In this document: positions 41,836-52,000 of the stretch, piece after piece | How positions within the stretch are numbered: position 1 is the first letter of the stretch | Layout: every line of letters begins with the position of its first letter | Assembly (NCBI GenBank): GCA_021396245.1 | Contig: WNYE01000030.1 | Location: 310,001 to 374,000, forward strand | DNA from: Sporothrix humicola | Taxonomy: Eukaryota; Ascomycota; Sordariomycetes; Ophiostomatales; Ophiostomataceae | Length of the DNA stretch: 64,000 bases | Direction: 5' to 3' | Made by a program: the position numbers and the translations under genes | Notes under the pieces: generated by a model | Seen by the model: the letters and a program-made list of their open reading frames with translations, nothing else | Databases searched by the model: none | What the model was told of the DNA's origin: nothing

Positions 41836-42760
41836 TCACTCATAGGCACAAGGGGCGCTCTATTCTGGCAAAGCTCCTTCTGAGCCGTCTGTGTTTGATC
41901 GTGCGGCGGTGCATCGGGATGTTCGTGGCTGGTTCCAGGCCCTGTCTCGAACTTTTCAACATTTCCACATCGATTCAACAATCCATATCTTGTGCTCACT
42001 CTGTCGGCCGTTGACTGTCCTCCTCTTTTCTCGTGTGCGTCCTAACACAATGCGTCGTTGGATATGCTATATGCTGTCCAACCAGATGCACGGATCTGCT
42101 TCTGTGTGTTTCTCCGCCAGATGCAACAGTCGAATCAATGACTGCAGGTATGGATTATCTGCATTCTGGCTGTCATACATCGAGGAAATCCGCCTCTTCT
42201 TTTTCTCGTACAGTTTAATGCCCTCCATTGCTCATCCATGGACACCAAGAGCCTCCAGTGACTGGAAATATCCCGTTGTGTAAGACACTGGAGGTCGATA
42301 TCGTGATGATCTCTGTCTTTCAATCTCCAGCTTCGTCGCGTCATGATATTGCTTTTTCCAGTCCATGCGGAGTTTGTCCAGAAAGGTCCTGAAGCCAAGG
42401 CCTGGACCAATACAGGCCCTGTCTAGCAAGACAGTGCGAGCCCCCAACAACGCGCTAGCGACAGCCCCAATACACCCCCGATGTGCCTCTCAATACAGCG
42501 TCCGGGCGCCCTAATGCAGCTTGTGCCGATAGCGCTATGCACGCTGCTCTACCCCGTCACAGTATCGCCTTTCGGCCAACCATCCACCAAACTTGACAAG
42601 ATTGCCACACGGAGAGTATTTTTGGGCCATCTGGATAGATTGTTACAGCTGTTGGAATAGTTGTTTCTCGCCTACTTTTCGACTTGGCGATCCTTGCATT
42701 CAACCCGCCAATTGAACCACATCTGTTACAGACACCTGCCCAGAAACTGTACACGTGTTT
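41836..42760 (-). pseudogene. Decayed or heavily interrupted protein-coding region, unknown family
   Basis: On the minus strand, consecutive segments read like real protein: ILSVWQSCQVWWMVGRKAIL (about 42590), ALSAQAALGRPDAVLRGTSG (about 42520), CIGPGLGFRTFLDKLRMDWK (about 42400), YFQSLEALGVHG (about 42265), GIKLYEKKKRRISSMYDSQN (about 42205), and LLHLAEKHTEADPCIWLDSI (about 42090). They are separated by in-frame stops and at least one frame change near 42470. After a TAG near 42070 the same frame continues with RRIVLGRTREKRRTVNGRQS. There is no plausible intron at each stop. I read this as a gene fossil; a transcribed gene with unrecognised introns remains possible. No domain was recognised. 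Confidence 0.42.
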
Positions 42761-44157
42761 TGGCTGCCGCCTTCTCCGCTGCGAATGCGGAGCAGGCCGT
42801 TCGGTATTATGTAACTTACGGCTGCTTCACGCTGACCTGTTATCTTCCTTCTCCATATGTCGCAATGTCTTCTCACAGACTTTTACTATGGGATTTGTCG
42901 TTCCTAATCTCACATCTGCCTTGTAGCCTAAAGTCGACCGTCGCTACTTCCCACAGTTGTCGCGGTGTCTTTCTTTCTTCATCGGCTGAAACCCCCACTT
43001 TTATTGTAGCGCGTTTTTCTGTTGACATGGGTTTTGGGGGAAGGAGCCATTGTTTCTTCTTTCCTGATTCGTACGAGCACTTCTTTCATCTGAATAGAGA
43101 CCCACTATCTCACAGTGCCGGAAGCAAGTACACTGTCTCCTCGCTGGCAATTTGCACCTAAAAAACCTAGAATTGGTGCCTTGGAGTCGGTTTTTTTTTA
43201 TTCGAAATTTCTTTTCTCTCTTCTTCACTCCCCCATTTCCACCTGTATTACTCAGTAATTTGTCCACGCTTGCTCCCTGTCCTGCCCCATTTACAGTGCC
43301 GCACGCCACCCGTAATAGCGGCGTTGCCTATCTTTGGGGCACTATCACTCCAAAAGAATTTTTTGTTGCTCACACTCCCTCTTGGGATTCTGGGCTGCTC
43401 CTTCACCCGTCGTTTTCACTCACTTTTCTCTCGTTCGCCATTTCCTCACTCCGTCCGTGACTTGGCTTTTGGTGCGGTTTTGAGCGCGTGCCTGCCTCGT
43501 TGTGCCTGCCCGCCCCTTCCCTGTTCCTTTGCCTGCCTGCCCTTGTCTGTTCCATTTCCCTCGTCCGTTCCTGCCCTCCCTTCCCTCACCCTTCCCTCCA
43601 CTACGACTGCCCTCCCTCCTTCCTGACTTGCCATTTTTCTTCAATCCACTCCCTCCCACTTTCTCGTCATCTATCCACACGCCCGTCGCCCGTTTGGTGC
43701 AAGACGCAACAAGGGGTCCTAGGGCTCGAACGTCGGCCGAAAAATACACACATCTGCATAGATCGAGAAACATCAAATGCGTGCTCCGCATCCAGACGCA
43801 TTTTGAGCCTCGTCTCGATTCTCTATCGTCGACTGCGCGTTGACTGTCTGTTGGGGCTCGTGGCCTGACGGGAGAGTCGGATCGTCTCTGGGTGTCCATT
43901 TCCATCGCCTCATCCAGAAACTTTTTCGCTCTCCACTCTCTTTGGTCATCAACCGCGTCGTTTCGTGTCGACTTTGGCCGTTTTCTTTGTTCCGGCCATC
44001 ACCGCCTTCCTCTCATCGAGCAACACGTTGCGTCGTTCTCGTAACGCACGCCCCCGTCGCATCCGGCACGACCTCGACTTGACACCCTTCCTGCAACCAT
44101 CCAAGCACACCGCGCCTCTCTGTGTCGTCCCACGGCGTCGACCGCACGTCACCCATC
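42761..44157 (+). promoter_or_regulatory. Promoter region and strongly pyrimidine-rich leader of the FAR1-domain gene
   Basis: No supported gene. From about 43340 to 43680 the + strand is dominated by C and T (CCTCCCTCCTTCCTGAC and similar), typical of fungal 5' leaders. The region ends at the ATG at 44158 (CACCCATCATG). Upstream in-frame codons exist back to 44122 but begin at GTG, so they are not taken as the start. Confidence 0.45.
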
Positions 44158-46551
44158 ATGTCTAACGGACTGTCGTTTGGTAACGTCGGTGGCATGCGGC
44201 GTGGGTTCCCTCAGCAGCAGAATGCCACCGCCAACAAACCCCCGACGTCTCTTTCTCACGGTGGACCGTATCAGACCTTCCACCAGCAGCAGCAGGCTTC
44301 GTCGCCGTATGCCCACCACATGTTCACCGGCTCGGCACAGCCGCCGCCATTGCCAATCGCGGGCCTTCAGAATGCTGGCCCTCGCCCGTCGCCTCCGCAG
44401 GTGGCTGCGCCGGTGCCTAGAAATCGCCAGATGCAGCAGCCGCACCAGGTTAACTACCTCGCGCAGGCTTTGAATCAGCAGACGATGGGACACCAGGTCC
44501 AGCAGAACGACGGCTCGTTGATGGCCCAGCAGCAGCGAACGCAGCAGCAACACCCCCAACACGCGCAGCATCAGCAGATGTCGCAGCACCCGCAACATCA
44601 TCAGCAACTTCAACAGCCGCAGCAGGCCCAGCATCAACAGCACACGCAACATGCGCAGCAGCACGTGCAGCACCATACCCAGCATGTTCAGCATAACCAG
44701 CACCAACAGCACCAGCAGCACGCGCAGCATACTCAGCACGCACAGCATCCCCAGCATACCCAGCATGTGCAGCAGCATAATCAGCGTCAACAGTATCAGC
44801 AGCACCCGCAACATACGGCACACTCTCAGCTACCTCAACATTCTCAGCCTCCATCCTCGAACTCATTAACCCCGCAAACCCTGTCTCAGTCACCAATCCC
44901 CCCTGCCCAGCATATCCAACAGGCGCAGAAGGTGCAGCATAACGTGCAGCATCAGCTTCAGCACCATACACAACAGCAGCAGCAACAACACCAGCAACAC
45001 CAACAGCAACAGCAACAGCAACAACAGGCCCAGCAGCAGCAGCAACAACAACAGCAAGCAGCTGCCCAAAAAGCCCAAAAGGCTCAACAAGCACAACAGC
45101 AGGCTCAAGCGCAGGCTCAAGCCCAGGCGCAGGCTCAAGCACAGGCTCAGGCCCAGGCGCAGGCTCAAGCTCAAGCACAAGCGCAGGCTCAAGCGCAGGC
45201 ACAAGCACAAGCGCAGGCTCAAAAGGCACAGCAGGCTCAACAAGCCCAACAAGCCCAGCAGCAAGCCCAGCAGGCCCAGCAGGCCCAGCAACAGGCCCAG
45301 CAAGCACAGCAGCTGCAGGTGCAAAAGACACAGGCTCACCAAAAGGCATCACATGCTTCCCCGACGCCTCCGCCACCAAGGCCCGATACTGCTGCGGCGC
45401 CTGCACAGGAGGAGCAAAACGAAGAGGAGATGGAAGTGGACAGTCCTTCAAATGAAGCTGGGGCGGAGGGCCAGGCCGACAAGAGCGCGGATGCCAATGT
45501 TCCGTTTGTTCCTCGGCAGCCTATGGGACCTCTTATGTCCGCTCCTCCTGAGGGTGGCAGCTTTCCTTCACTGGAGGCTGTGCATAAGTTTGTATTGGGA
45601 TATTGTACTTCTGTGGGCTATGCTGTTGTGATTGGACGGTCGAAGAAGACCGTGCCAGGTCTGAAGAAGGTGCTTTTTGTGTGTGACCGGGCTGGCAGGC
45701 CACCACGGCGTGTCAATCCCGAGCAGCGGAAGCGGAAGACATCGTCACGGAAGTGCGATTGTTTGTTTGGATTTTTTGCTATCGAGCAGCGGACGCAATG
45801 GACGGTGCGGTACCGTCCAGACAAGCAACATCTGAGCCACAACCACGGACCCAGCGAGAGCCCAGTACTCCACCCGGCGGCCCGGAAGTTGGACAGCAAC
45901 ATGGTGGCGGCTGTAAAGGCCCTGAAAGACGACGGTGCGTTACCTGCTGCGACCCCCACTACCACTACAAAGTCTAGAGCCAAGCCCAAGTCCAAAGCCA
46001 CCCCATCAAAGAAGGGAGCAGCAAGTGCCGCCGTTGTAGGAGCAGGAACTGGAGCAGGGGCTGAAGGGACAGGAGAGACAGAAGGAACAAATCCAGAAAG
46101 CGCCAGTGGTTCTAATGCTTCGGTTACAGGCGTCGGTGTGACCCAGACACTTGAGATTCTGCAGACGGAAAACCCCCACGTACCGTTGCTGCCGCGAGAC
46201 ATTTACAATGCCCGCGCCGCAATCACACGGAACCCGACCAAGGTGGCAACGGCGATTGCCGAGAACCGACCCGCCATATACAGCAAGCCGCCGCCGACGG
46301 CTGAGGAGCGCATCCGGACCGACCTGCGCCGTGAGCTGGCCCAGGCCAAAGACGAGATCACGGAACTCAAGAAAGCCAAGGAAGACTCCCAGAAAGAGAT
46401 TGATGAGCTGAAGCGGAAACTTGACGAAAAGGACCAAGTCATCCACCGGTTTGAGATGTTTATTGATATCTGCAATCAACGTGTCATTCTGCAACGTGAG
46501 CGGCTGTCCGACACGAACGATGGTGCAGGTGGCCCCAACCTTGCTGCCTAG
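44158..46551 (+). CDS. Gln/Ala-rich protein with FAR1/MULE-type DNA-binding domain and C-terminal coiled coil
   Basis: A 797-residue single-exon protein starting at the first ATG in frame. Residues about 124-394 are Gln/His-rich and then an almost pure (Gln-Ala) run (about 314-357). Residues about 467-580 match the FAR1-type zinc-finger domain of the WRKY-GCM1 superfamily, found in plant FAR1/FHY3 and at the N-terminus of Mutator-like transposases: FVLGYCTSVGYAVVIGRSKK, then VLFVCDRAGRPPRR, SSRKCDCLFGFF, and the terminal SHNHGPSES His motif. The Cys-Cys-Cys-His-x-His ligands are visible. No DDE transposase domain or SWIM finger follows. Instead there is a Thr/Lys/Ala-rich linker, a conserved-looking LLPRDIYNARAAITRNPTK segment, and a charged coiled coil (about 717-774). 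It is likely a nuclear regulator derived from a transposase; targets unknown. Confidence 0.8.
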   Translation: MSNGLSFGNVGGMRRGFPQQQNATANKPPTSLSHGGPYQTFHQQQQASSPYAHHMFTGSAQPPPLPIAGLQNAGPRPSPPQVAAPVPRNRQMQQPHQVNYLAQALNQQTMGHQVQQNDGSLMAQQQRTQQQHPQHAQHQQMSQHPQHHQQLQQPQQAQHQQHTQHAQQHVQHHTQHVQHNQHQQHQQHAQHTQHAQHPQHTQHVQQHNQRQQYQQHPQHTAHSQLPQHSQPPSSNSLTPQTLSQSPIPPAQHIQQAQKVQHNVQHQLQHHTQQQQQQHQQHQQQQQQQQQAQQQQQQQQQAAAQKAQKAQQAQQQAQAQAQAQAQAQAQAQAQAQAQAQAQAQAQAQAQAQAQAQKAQQAQQAQQAQQQAQQAQQAQQQAQQAQQLQVQKTQAHQKASHASPTPPPPRPDTAAAPAQEEQNEEEMEVDSPSNEAGAEGQADKSADANVPFVPRQPMGPLMSAPPEGGSFPSLEAVHKFVLGYCTSVGYAVVIGRSKKTVPGLKKVLFVCDRAGRPPRRVNPEQRKRKTSSRKCDCLFGFFAIEQRTQWTVRYRPDKQHLSHNHGPSESPVLHPAARKLDSNMVAAVKALKDDGALPAATPTTTTKSRAKPKSKATPSKKGAASAAVVGAGTGAGAEGTGETEGTNPESASGSNASVTGVGVTQTLEILQTENPHVPLLPRDIYNARAAITRNPTKVATAIAENRPAIYSKPPPTAEERIRTDLRRELAQAKDEITELKKAKEDSQKEIDELKRKLDEKDQVIHRFEMFIDICNQRVILQRERLSDTNDGAGGPNLAA
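45100..45310 (+). repeat. CAGGCT/CAAGCG-type hexanucleotide tract encoding the Gln-Ala run
   Basis: Alternating Gln (CAA/CAG) and Ala (GCT/GCG/GCC/GCA) codons with synonymous variation. The mixed codons argue that the dipeptide itself is tolerated or selected and is not merely a young DNA expansion. Long shadow frames on the opposite strand arise from this tract. Confidence 0.85.
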
Positions 46552-49020
46552 CAATGACAGAGCGGCTGATGTTCTGCCAGCCATCCTCAACACCGCACTT
46601 TCTCATCCTTGAGACTACTGTCTCTCTCTATCTTCTTTCTTCTTTCTTCCCCTTACTCTCTCTTCATCGTCCTTCATACAAGCATACCTGGTGGAACTGC
46701 CTGGTTTCTTGGTGGGCTCTTCTTCATCTGAAGCCTTTGATATTGCACAACGGACATAGTGGATGTAACATGTTTTGGTGAAAACAGTTGTCCTTCCTTT
46801 TTGTCAAAAGAAGGCGAGACCGTGACGTGGAATTGGCGCTGCACGGGTAATTGCCAGGAGGGTATGCCTGGCCTTTTGTTGTATAGGATTGGTGTTTTTG
46901 TGTATATTTCTTCTTTCTCGTTTGCTTTCTGCCCATATTATCCTGGTGGTCGTTCCGGTTTATCTTGTTTTTTAGTGTACGTTTTGTTTGCGGTTACTTG
47001 TCTGTTTTAAAATGCTGTCGATTTGTTTCTCATTTTGTTGTTGTGCATTTAGGTATACATTAATGATCAAGTCTAAAGTTTCAATATATAAAATCAGTGA
47101 AGCCAATTGTTGTTGGATTATCGTTGCCTTTGTGGATGGCAGTATGCACATGTACGTATGAAATTGGTTGTACCTCGTGCAACGAAGTGAAATTCCAAAG
47201 AAGACAGAAACACACCATGAAGCTTACCCCTGCTGTGTTTCCCATAGATGATTGATCACATTTCTGCACAGGACTCGTTTATTGTCTGTTCTCGGACCGG
47301 GAGGAAAATACGACGTAATAAAACTCCGCCAGTATCTGGCACTAACCGTTCTGTATTCAACCTTTGACAGTGCTCGCACACATGCTTGTACCCGTTTGAA
47401 GAGAAGATTCGTATATCACCTGGTGTGTGCCGAGTATTTGAAGATGTGATGATATGGTTCTCGAAGATGTAGGCTTTTACTGTTGGCATGTTCGGCACTT
47501 AAAAGGATTCTCTTGTCGTGTGAGCCACCTGCATTTGGGACCCCCTCCATTCCAACTCAACTGCAGGAGCTGTGCTGTCTCTCCCCCCGTACAGCCTGCC
47601 GTTCCCAAACACCCGGAACATCGATTCTTGATTTATGCGGCTTCCAAGTGCCGCTTGTTAGCCATGTGCCTGTGGCTTGCTTCCCTTGTGCCAGGGTTCT
47701 TGTCTTCCTCCCCCAAGATGTCTCTCGAGGTGCGTCTTGCACATGGGATAAAATGCACCCCTATTTCGCTGGTCTCATTCACATCAAGTAAGCAGCCTGG
47801 CAGCTTCACCGCAAGAAAACGCACTAACCGGCAGACCAGCGGGTCACGCCGTTGGGGCAGATGGGGGACGCTAAACAAAGCTGGTGCTAGCGTGTTTATT
47901 CGGCTTGGGCATAAAAGGGGGGTGGGTGCAGAAAAAGAAAACAAACGGGATGATGGGATGCTTGTATTGATATTGGCGAAGGTTTGGATAATTTTCTAGA
48001 AAAACAAAGGCCACCATTTGCAGGCAGGTGACGTTCATGCACATTTTGGCTATGTGCAAGTATGGCGTCCCATTTGTATGGAAGCTGCGATGCTCACGTC
48101 GCATAAATGCCTGCCTGTTCTTTCCGTGTGAAGCAAGGAAGGCGCGACACCAATCACAGACGCGCGCCCCACACCTCTTTCCCTTTCACTGGCTCTCTGC
48201 AATCGACGTTGTGGGACGCCCCTCCCGTTTTGGGGGAGCACCACCCTTATTTCATTATTTTTTTTGCTGGCCCCTGACACAGACGTGGCCAGGGGAGGGG
48301 TGCCGTGGTAATTTCGAGTACCCGTTTGTGCTCTGTTTCCACTATTACGCTGCTGTTGCTGCACTGCGCGCCGAGACGCACCTGCCATTTGCTGGTGCCA
48401 GCGTCGCGTTCCTTCCGTTTGTAGGTGCGTGGCTTCCCTTGCGTGTCTCCTATTTTGGCCACAGCCAGGGGACTGGACGAAACTGGAAAATCCTCATCGC
48501 GAGATTGCGAACTGCGTTTCCCTTCTATTCTCTCCGTAACCTCATACAACTGGCAAGTCAACGGTTTTACCGCGTTGCTTGCTTCTTTCTTTTTCTTCGT
48601 TCTTTCATCCAAAGCGAGCTCGGTAGACTCGCATCACTTACCGACACCGCACACCTCATTCACGATAGATACCCGTGACCTTTAGAACGCGTTTATTTGC
48701 TTCTTTTTTCGCCTCTTTTCTTCATTCGCCCTGCATTTCGCGCCTTTCCTTCGGTTCTCGACACTTGCTTCTCGTGCCTTCTCTTCTCTTCACCCCATTT
48801 AGCTATCTACTTGTTTTAATCGAGGGCAAGCACGTTTGCTGCCCGATTCGACGCTCTTGAGATACCCACGACCTCGAACCTCATCCCCTTTTCCGAGTCA
48901 CTCCAAATATGCTTATTTCGCCGATGAAGAGATAGAACGACAGCCCCGAGTTATTGAACATCGACCGAGACCGACACCTTCCTACCTCTCTCTACTTTCC
49001 TCCCCCCACAAGCCGCCACT
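46552..49020. other. 2.5-kb intergenic region; dynein heavy chain promoter and leader
   Basis: No supported gene. A minus-strand ATG frame of 77 codons (47256-47489) has no recognised domain. From about 48540 to 49020 the + strand is C/T-rich and runs into the dynein ATG, consistent with a leader. The proximal 500 bp after 46551 presumably carry the 3' UTR of the FAR1-domain gene. Confidence 0.45.
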
Positions 49021-52000
49021 ATGGATATGGTTGTCCCAACACCGGTGGTGGCTAATGGCATCAGTTCGGCAGCTGGCGGACCGACCTCTCCGCTGACACC
49101 GGGAGGCTCGACTGTGGGTGCTGGTGTCTCACCATCATCCTATGTTGACCCAGAACGTGTCGTCGAACACCTGACTGCCGTTCTTGAAGCTGCCCTGGGT
49201 GCTACCCGGGAGGAGCTTGAAGCCCCCGGCAGTCTCCTTTCCAAGTCCCGCTATGCCGACACCGTGCAGCGTTGTTCTCGATTTGCCCACGAACCCCAAG
49301 TTGTCTCGCTCTACATCCAGAAAGACCTACTGCCCACATCAGCAACCCCGGCAAGGTTAGGCAGCGGAGACGAGAATGGCGATTCCCCAAAACCAAGCTC
49401 GCCGTCACATGTCTTCTCCCTGGCAGCCGATCTGTCGGCCATTTCCACGACTGTTGCCTTCCTCGTCCTCCTCAAGCGCCCTCAACCACTCGACCCTAAT
49501 GTCCCGATCACCTCCCAGGTGCAGATGCTCAACCTGCCTGGTCCGGCCTACCTGACGGCCACAGCCGGCGAGCAGGGTCTGTCGACATCGCCCTTTGAGA
49601 TTCTGCAGATGTACTTGCACAACGGTCTTGCTCCTTATTTTGACGCGAGCACAAAACCGGCTGTCAACGCCGCCTCTGCTAACGGCACCGGCAGCACGAG
49701 CCGCGTGCGCGCTGATCTTGAGGCCAAGACGGGTGTGCCGGTCACTAAGAAGCGCTGGACTGAGCTTGAGCTGAGCTTGGCTCATTTGCAGCAGAATGTC
49801 GAGATCCCAGAGGTGGTGTTGCCTTTCCCACCCATTGTGCAGACGGCTTTGGATGAGGCCTCTGCACGGGGAGTTCGTCCGTTTTTCGACCAGCTGCCCC
49901 AGGGTGTCACACAGGATACTGCGCTTCTCAACAGCCTGCAGGCCACAGTCAACACGTGGATCAAGTCTATCCAGGTTATCACAAAGATGACCCAGGACCC
50001 AACTACCGGCACAGCGAACCAGGAAATCAACTACTGGCTCTCGATGGAGTCGGCCCTGGAGCGCATCGAGACACAGCTGCGTGGCGACGGTGTCTCTCTC
50101 ACGCTCGACATCCTCAAGCATGCGAAGCGGTTCCAGGCCACCGTTAGTTTCGTTGCCGACACCGGCTTGAAGGAGGCCATGGAGCGTGTGCAAAAGTACA
50201 ACCAGCTGATGCGCGACTTCCCCCTTGATGAGCTGCTGTCTGCCACTGCCCTGTCCAAGGTGGAGGACTCGATTGTGCAGATCTTCGGCCACCTGAACAA
50301 GAAACTGCGTATTTGCCCATACCCGATCCGCCGTGCTCTTGCCCTCGTCGAGTCGATCTCTGGTGACCTCGACGACGCCATGCACCGCCTCCTTCCCGGC
50401 ACCGAGCTGGTTGACCTCGACTACAACGAATTTAACCGCGTGATGAGCGCTACCAACGACATCTTCCGCGCTTGGGACGACAACGTCAAGGAGTTCACTA
50501 ACGTGGCCCGTGAAGTCACCCGTCGCCGTAACGACAAGTTCATCCCGATCAAGATCAACCCGCGCCACGCCCAGCTGCAGGCCCGCCTCAAGTACATCCA
50601 GAACTTCCGTGAGAACCACGAGCAGCTGCAGCGGACCATTGTCACCGTCCTTGGCACTAAGGAGTCCAACGCCGACGGTGCTGATGCTTCCGCTGTTGCG
50701 AACGGAAATGGTGCCGCGACTGCTAGCGGTTTCGGTGGCCCGTCTGGCTTCGAGGAGACGAGCGACGTTGATGCCGTGGAGGAGGTCCGCCAAGCATGGG
50801 AGGCACTTCGCAATGTTGACTTGCTGGATGTCACACCAGAGGGCACCACAAAGTGGGCACGGGCTGAGAACACATACAATGAGCGGACGGCCCGTGTTGA
50901 GAACTCCATCATTGCCCGCCTGCGCGATCGCCTGGCCACGGCCAAGAACGCCAACGAGATGTTCCGCGTCTTCTCCAAGTTCAACGCCCTGTTCGTGCGC
51001 CCCAAGATTCGGGGTGCCATTGCCGAGTACCAGACGCAGCTTATCGACAACGTCAAACAGGCAATTGCCGCTCTGCACGAACGCTTCAAGCAGCAGTACG
51101 GCCACTCCGAGGCACACGCCATGGCCACCCTGCACGATCTGCCACCCGTGTCTGGTGCCATCATCTGGGCCCGCCAGATCGAGCGCCAGCTGGACAACTA
51201 CATGAAAAAGGTCGAGGACGTCCTGGGTGCCGACTGGGCTCTGCACGCTGAGGGTCAGAAGCTGCAGAACGAGAGCATCCAGTTCCGCAAGAAACTTAAG
51301 ACGGCTCCAATCTTCGAAGCCTGGGCACGTGAAACCATGCGCCGTGAAGTGTCCATTGCTGGCCGTCTGTTCACCATTAAGCGTGTTCGCTCAGCTGGCA
51401 ACACCCTGGAGCTCGCAGTCAACTTTGACCGGCAGGTTATTGCCCTGTTCAAGGAGACCCGCAACCTCATCTGGCTCAACTATTCTGTGCCTCATGCCGT
51501 CAACAGCGTCGCCAAGGACGCCAAGCGTGTTTACCCTTACGCCGTCAGTCTCATGGAGAGTGTTCGCACCTTTGCGCAGACTCTGCGCACGATCAACGAG
51601 ATGCCCGAGGTGTCTATGCTGCTCAACGGCCACCGCAACGATGTCTACGCCCTGATTGCCAAGGGTGTTCCCCTCCGCTGGGAGTCGTTTGTCAACAGCT
51701 ACGAGGTTCACCTGCGCGGCTTACCGTCACACATGTCCAATGGTAGCATTAGTGGCGGCGCTGGCGGCCCCATGGATCGTCTCAAGGGTGGTGAGAGCCG
51801 TCACGTTCTGTTTGTGCGTGAGATTGCTGCGGCGGTTTCGCTGCTGCAGACCAAGACTGCTACCCTGGCCACCTACCATGCCACGATCCAGAAGTCTATG
51901 CAGGAACTGGCAACCTGCCCTTACGATGCCGCCGCCTTCGAGTCACGCCTGCGTTCGATCCAGGAAGCCGTCGATCAGCTCAACTTGCAACAATACGCCA

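Noticed and set aside
44122..44157. Twelve-codon extension of the FAR1-domain protein
   Set aside because: It begins at GTG. The ATG at 44158 is the first valid start.
44149..45451. Minus-strand frames of 224 and 333 codons rich in Leu or Ala/Val
   Set aside because: They are the reverse reading of the CAG/CAA tract and have no independent coding signal.
47256..47489. 77-codon minus-strand ATG frame
   Set aside because: No domain and no splice-linked continuation could be found.
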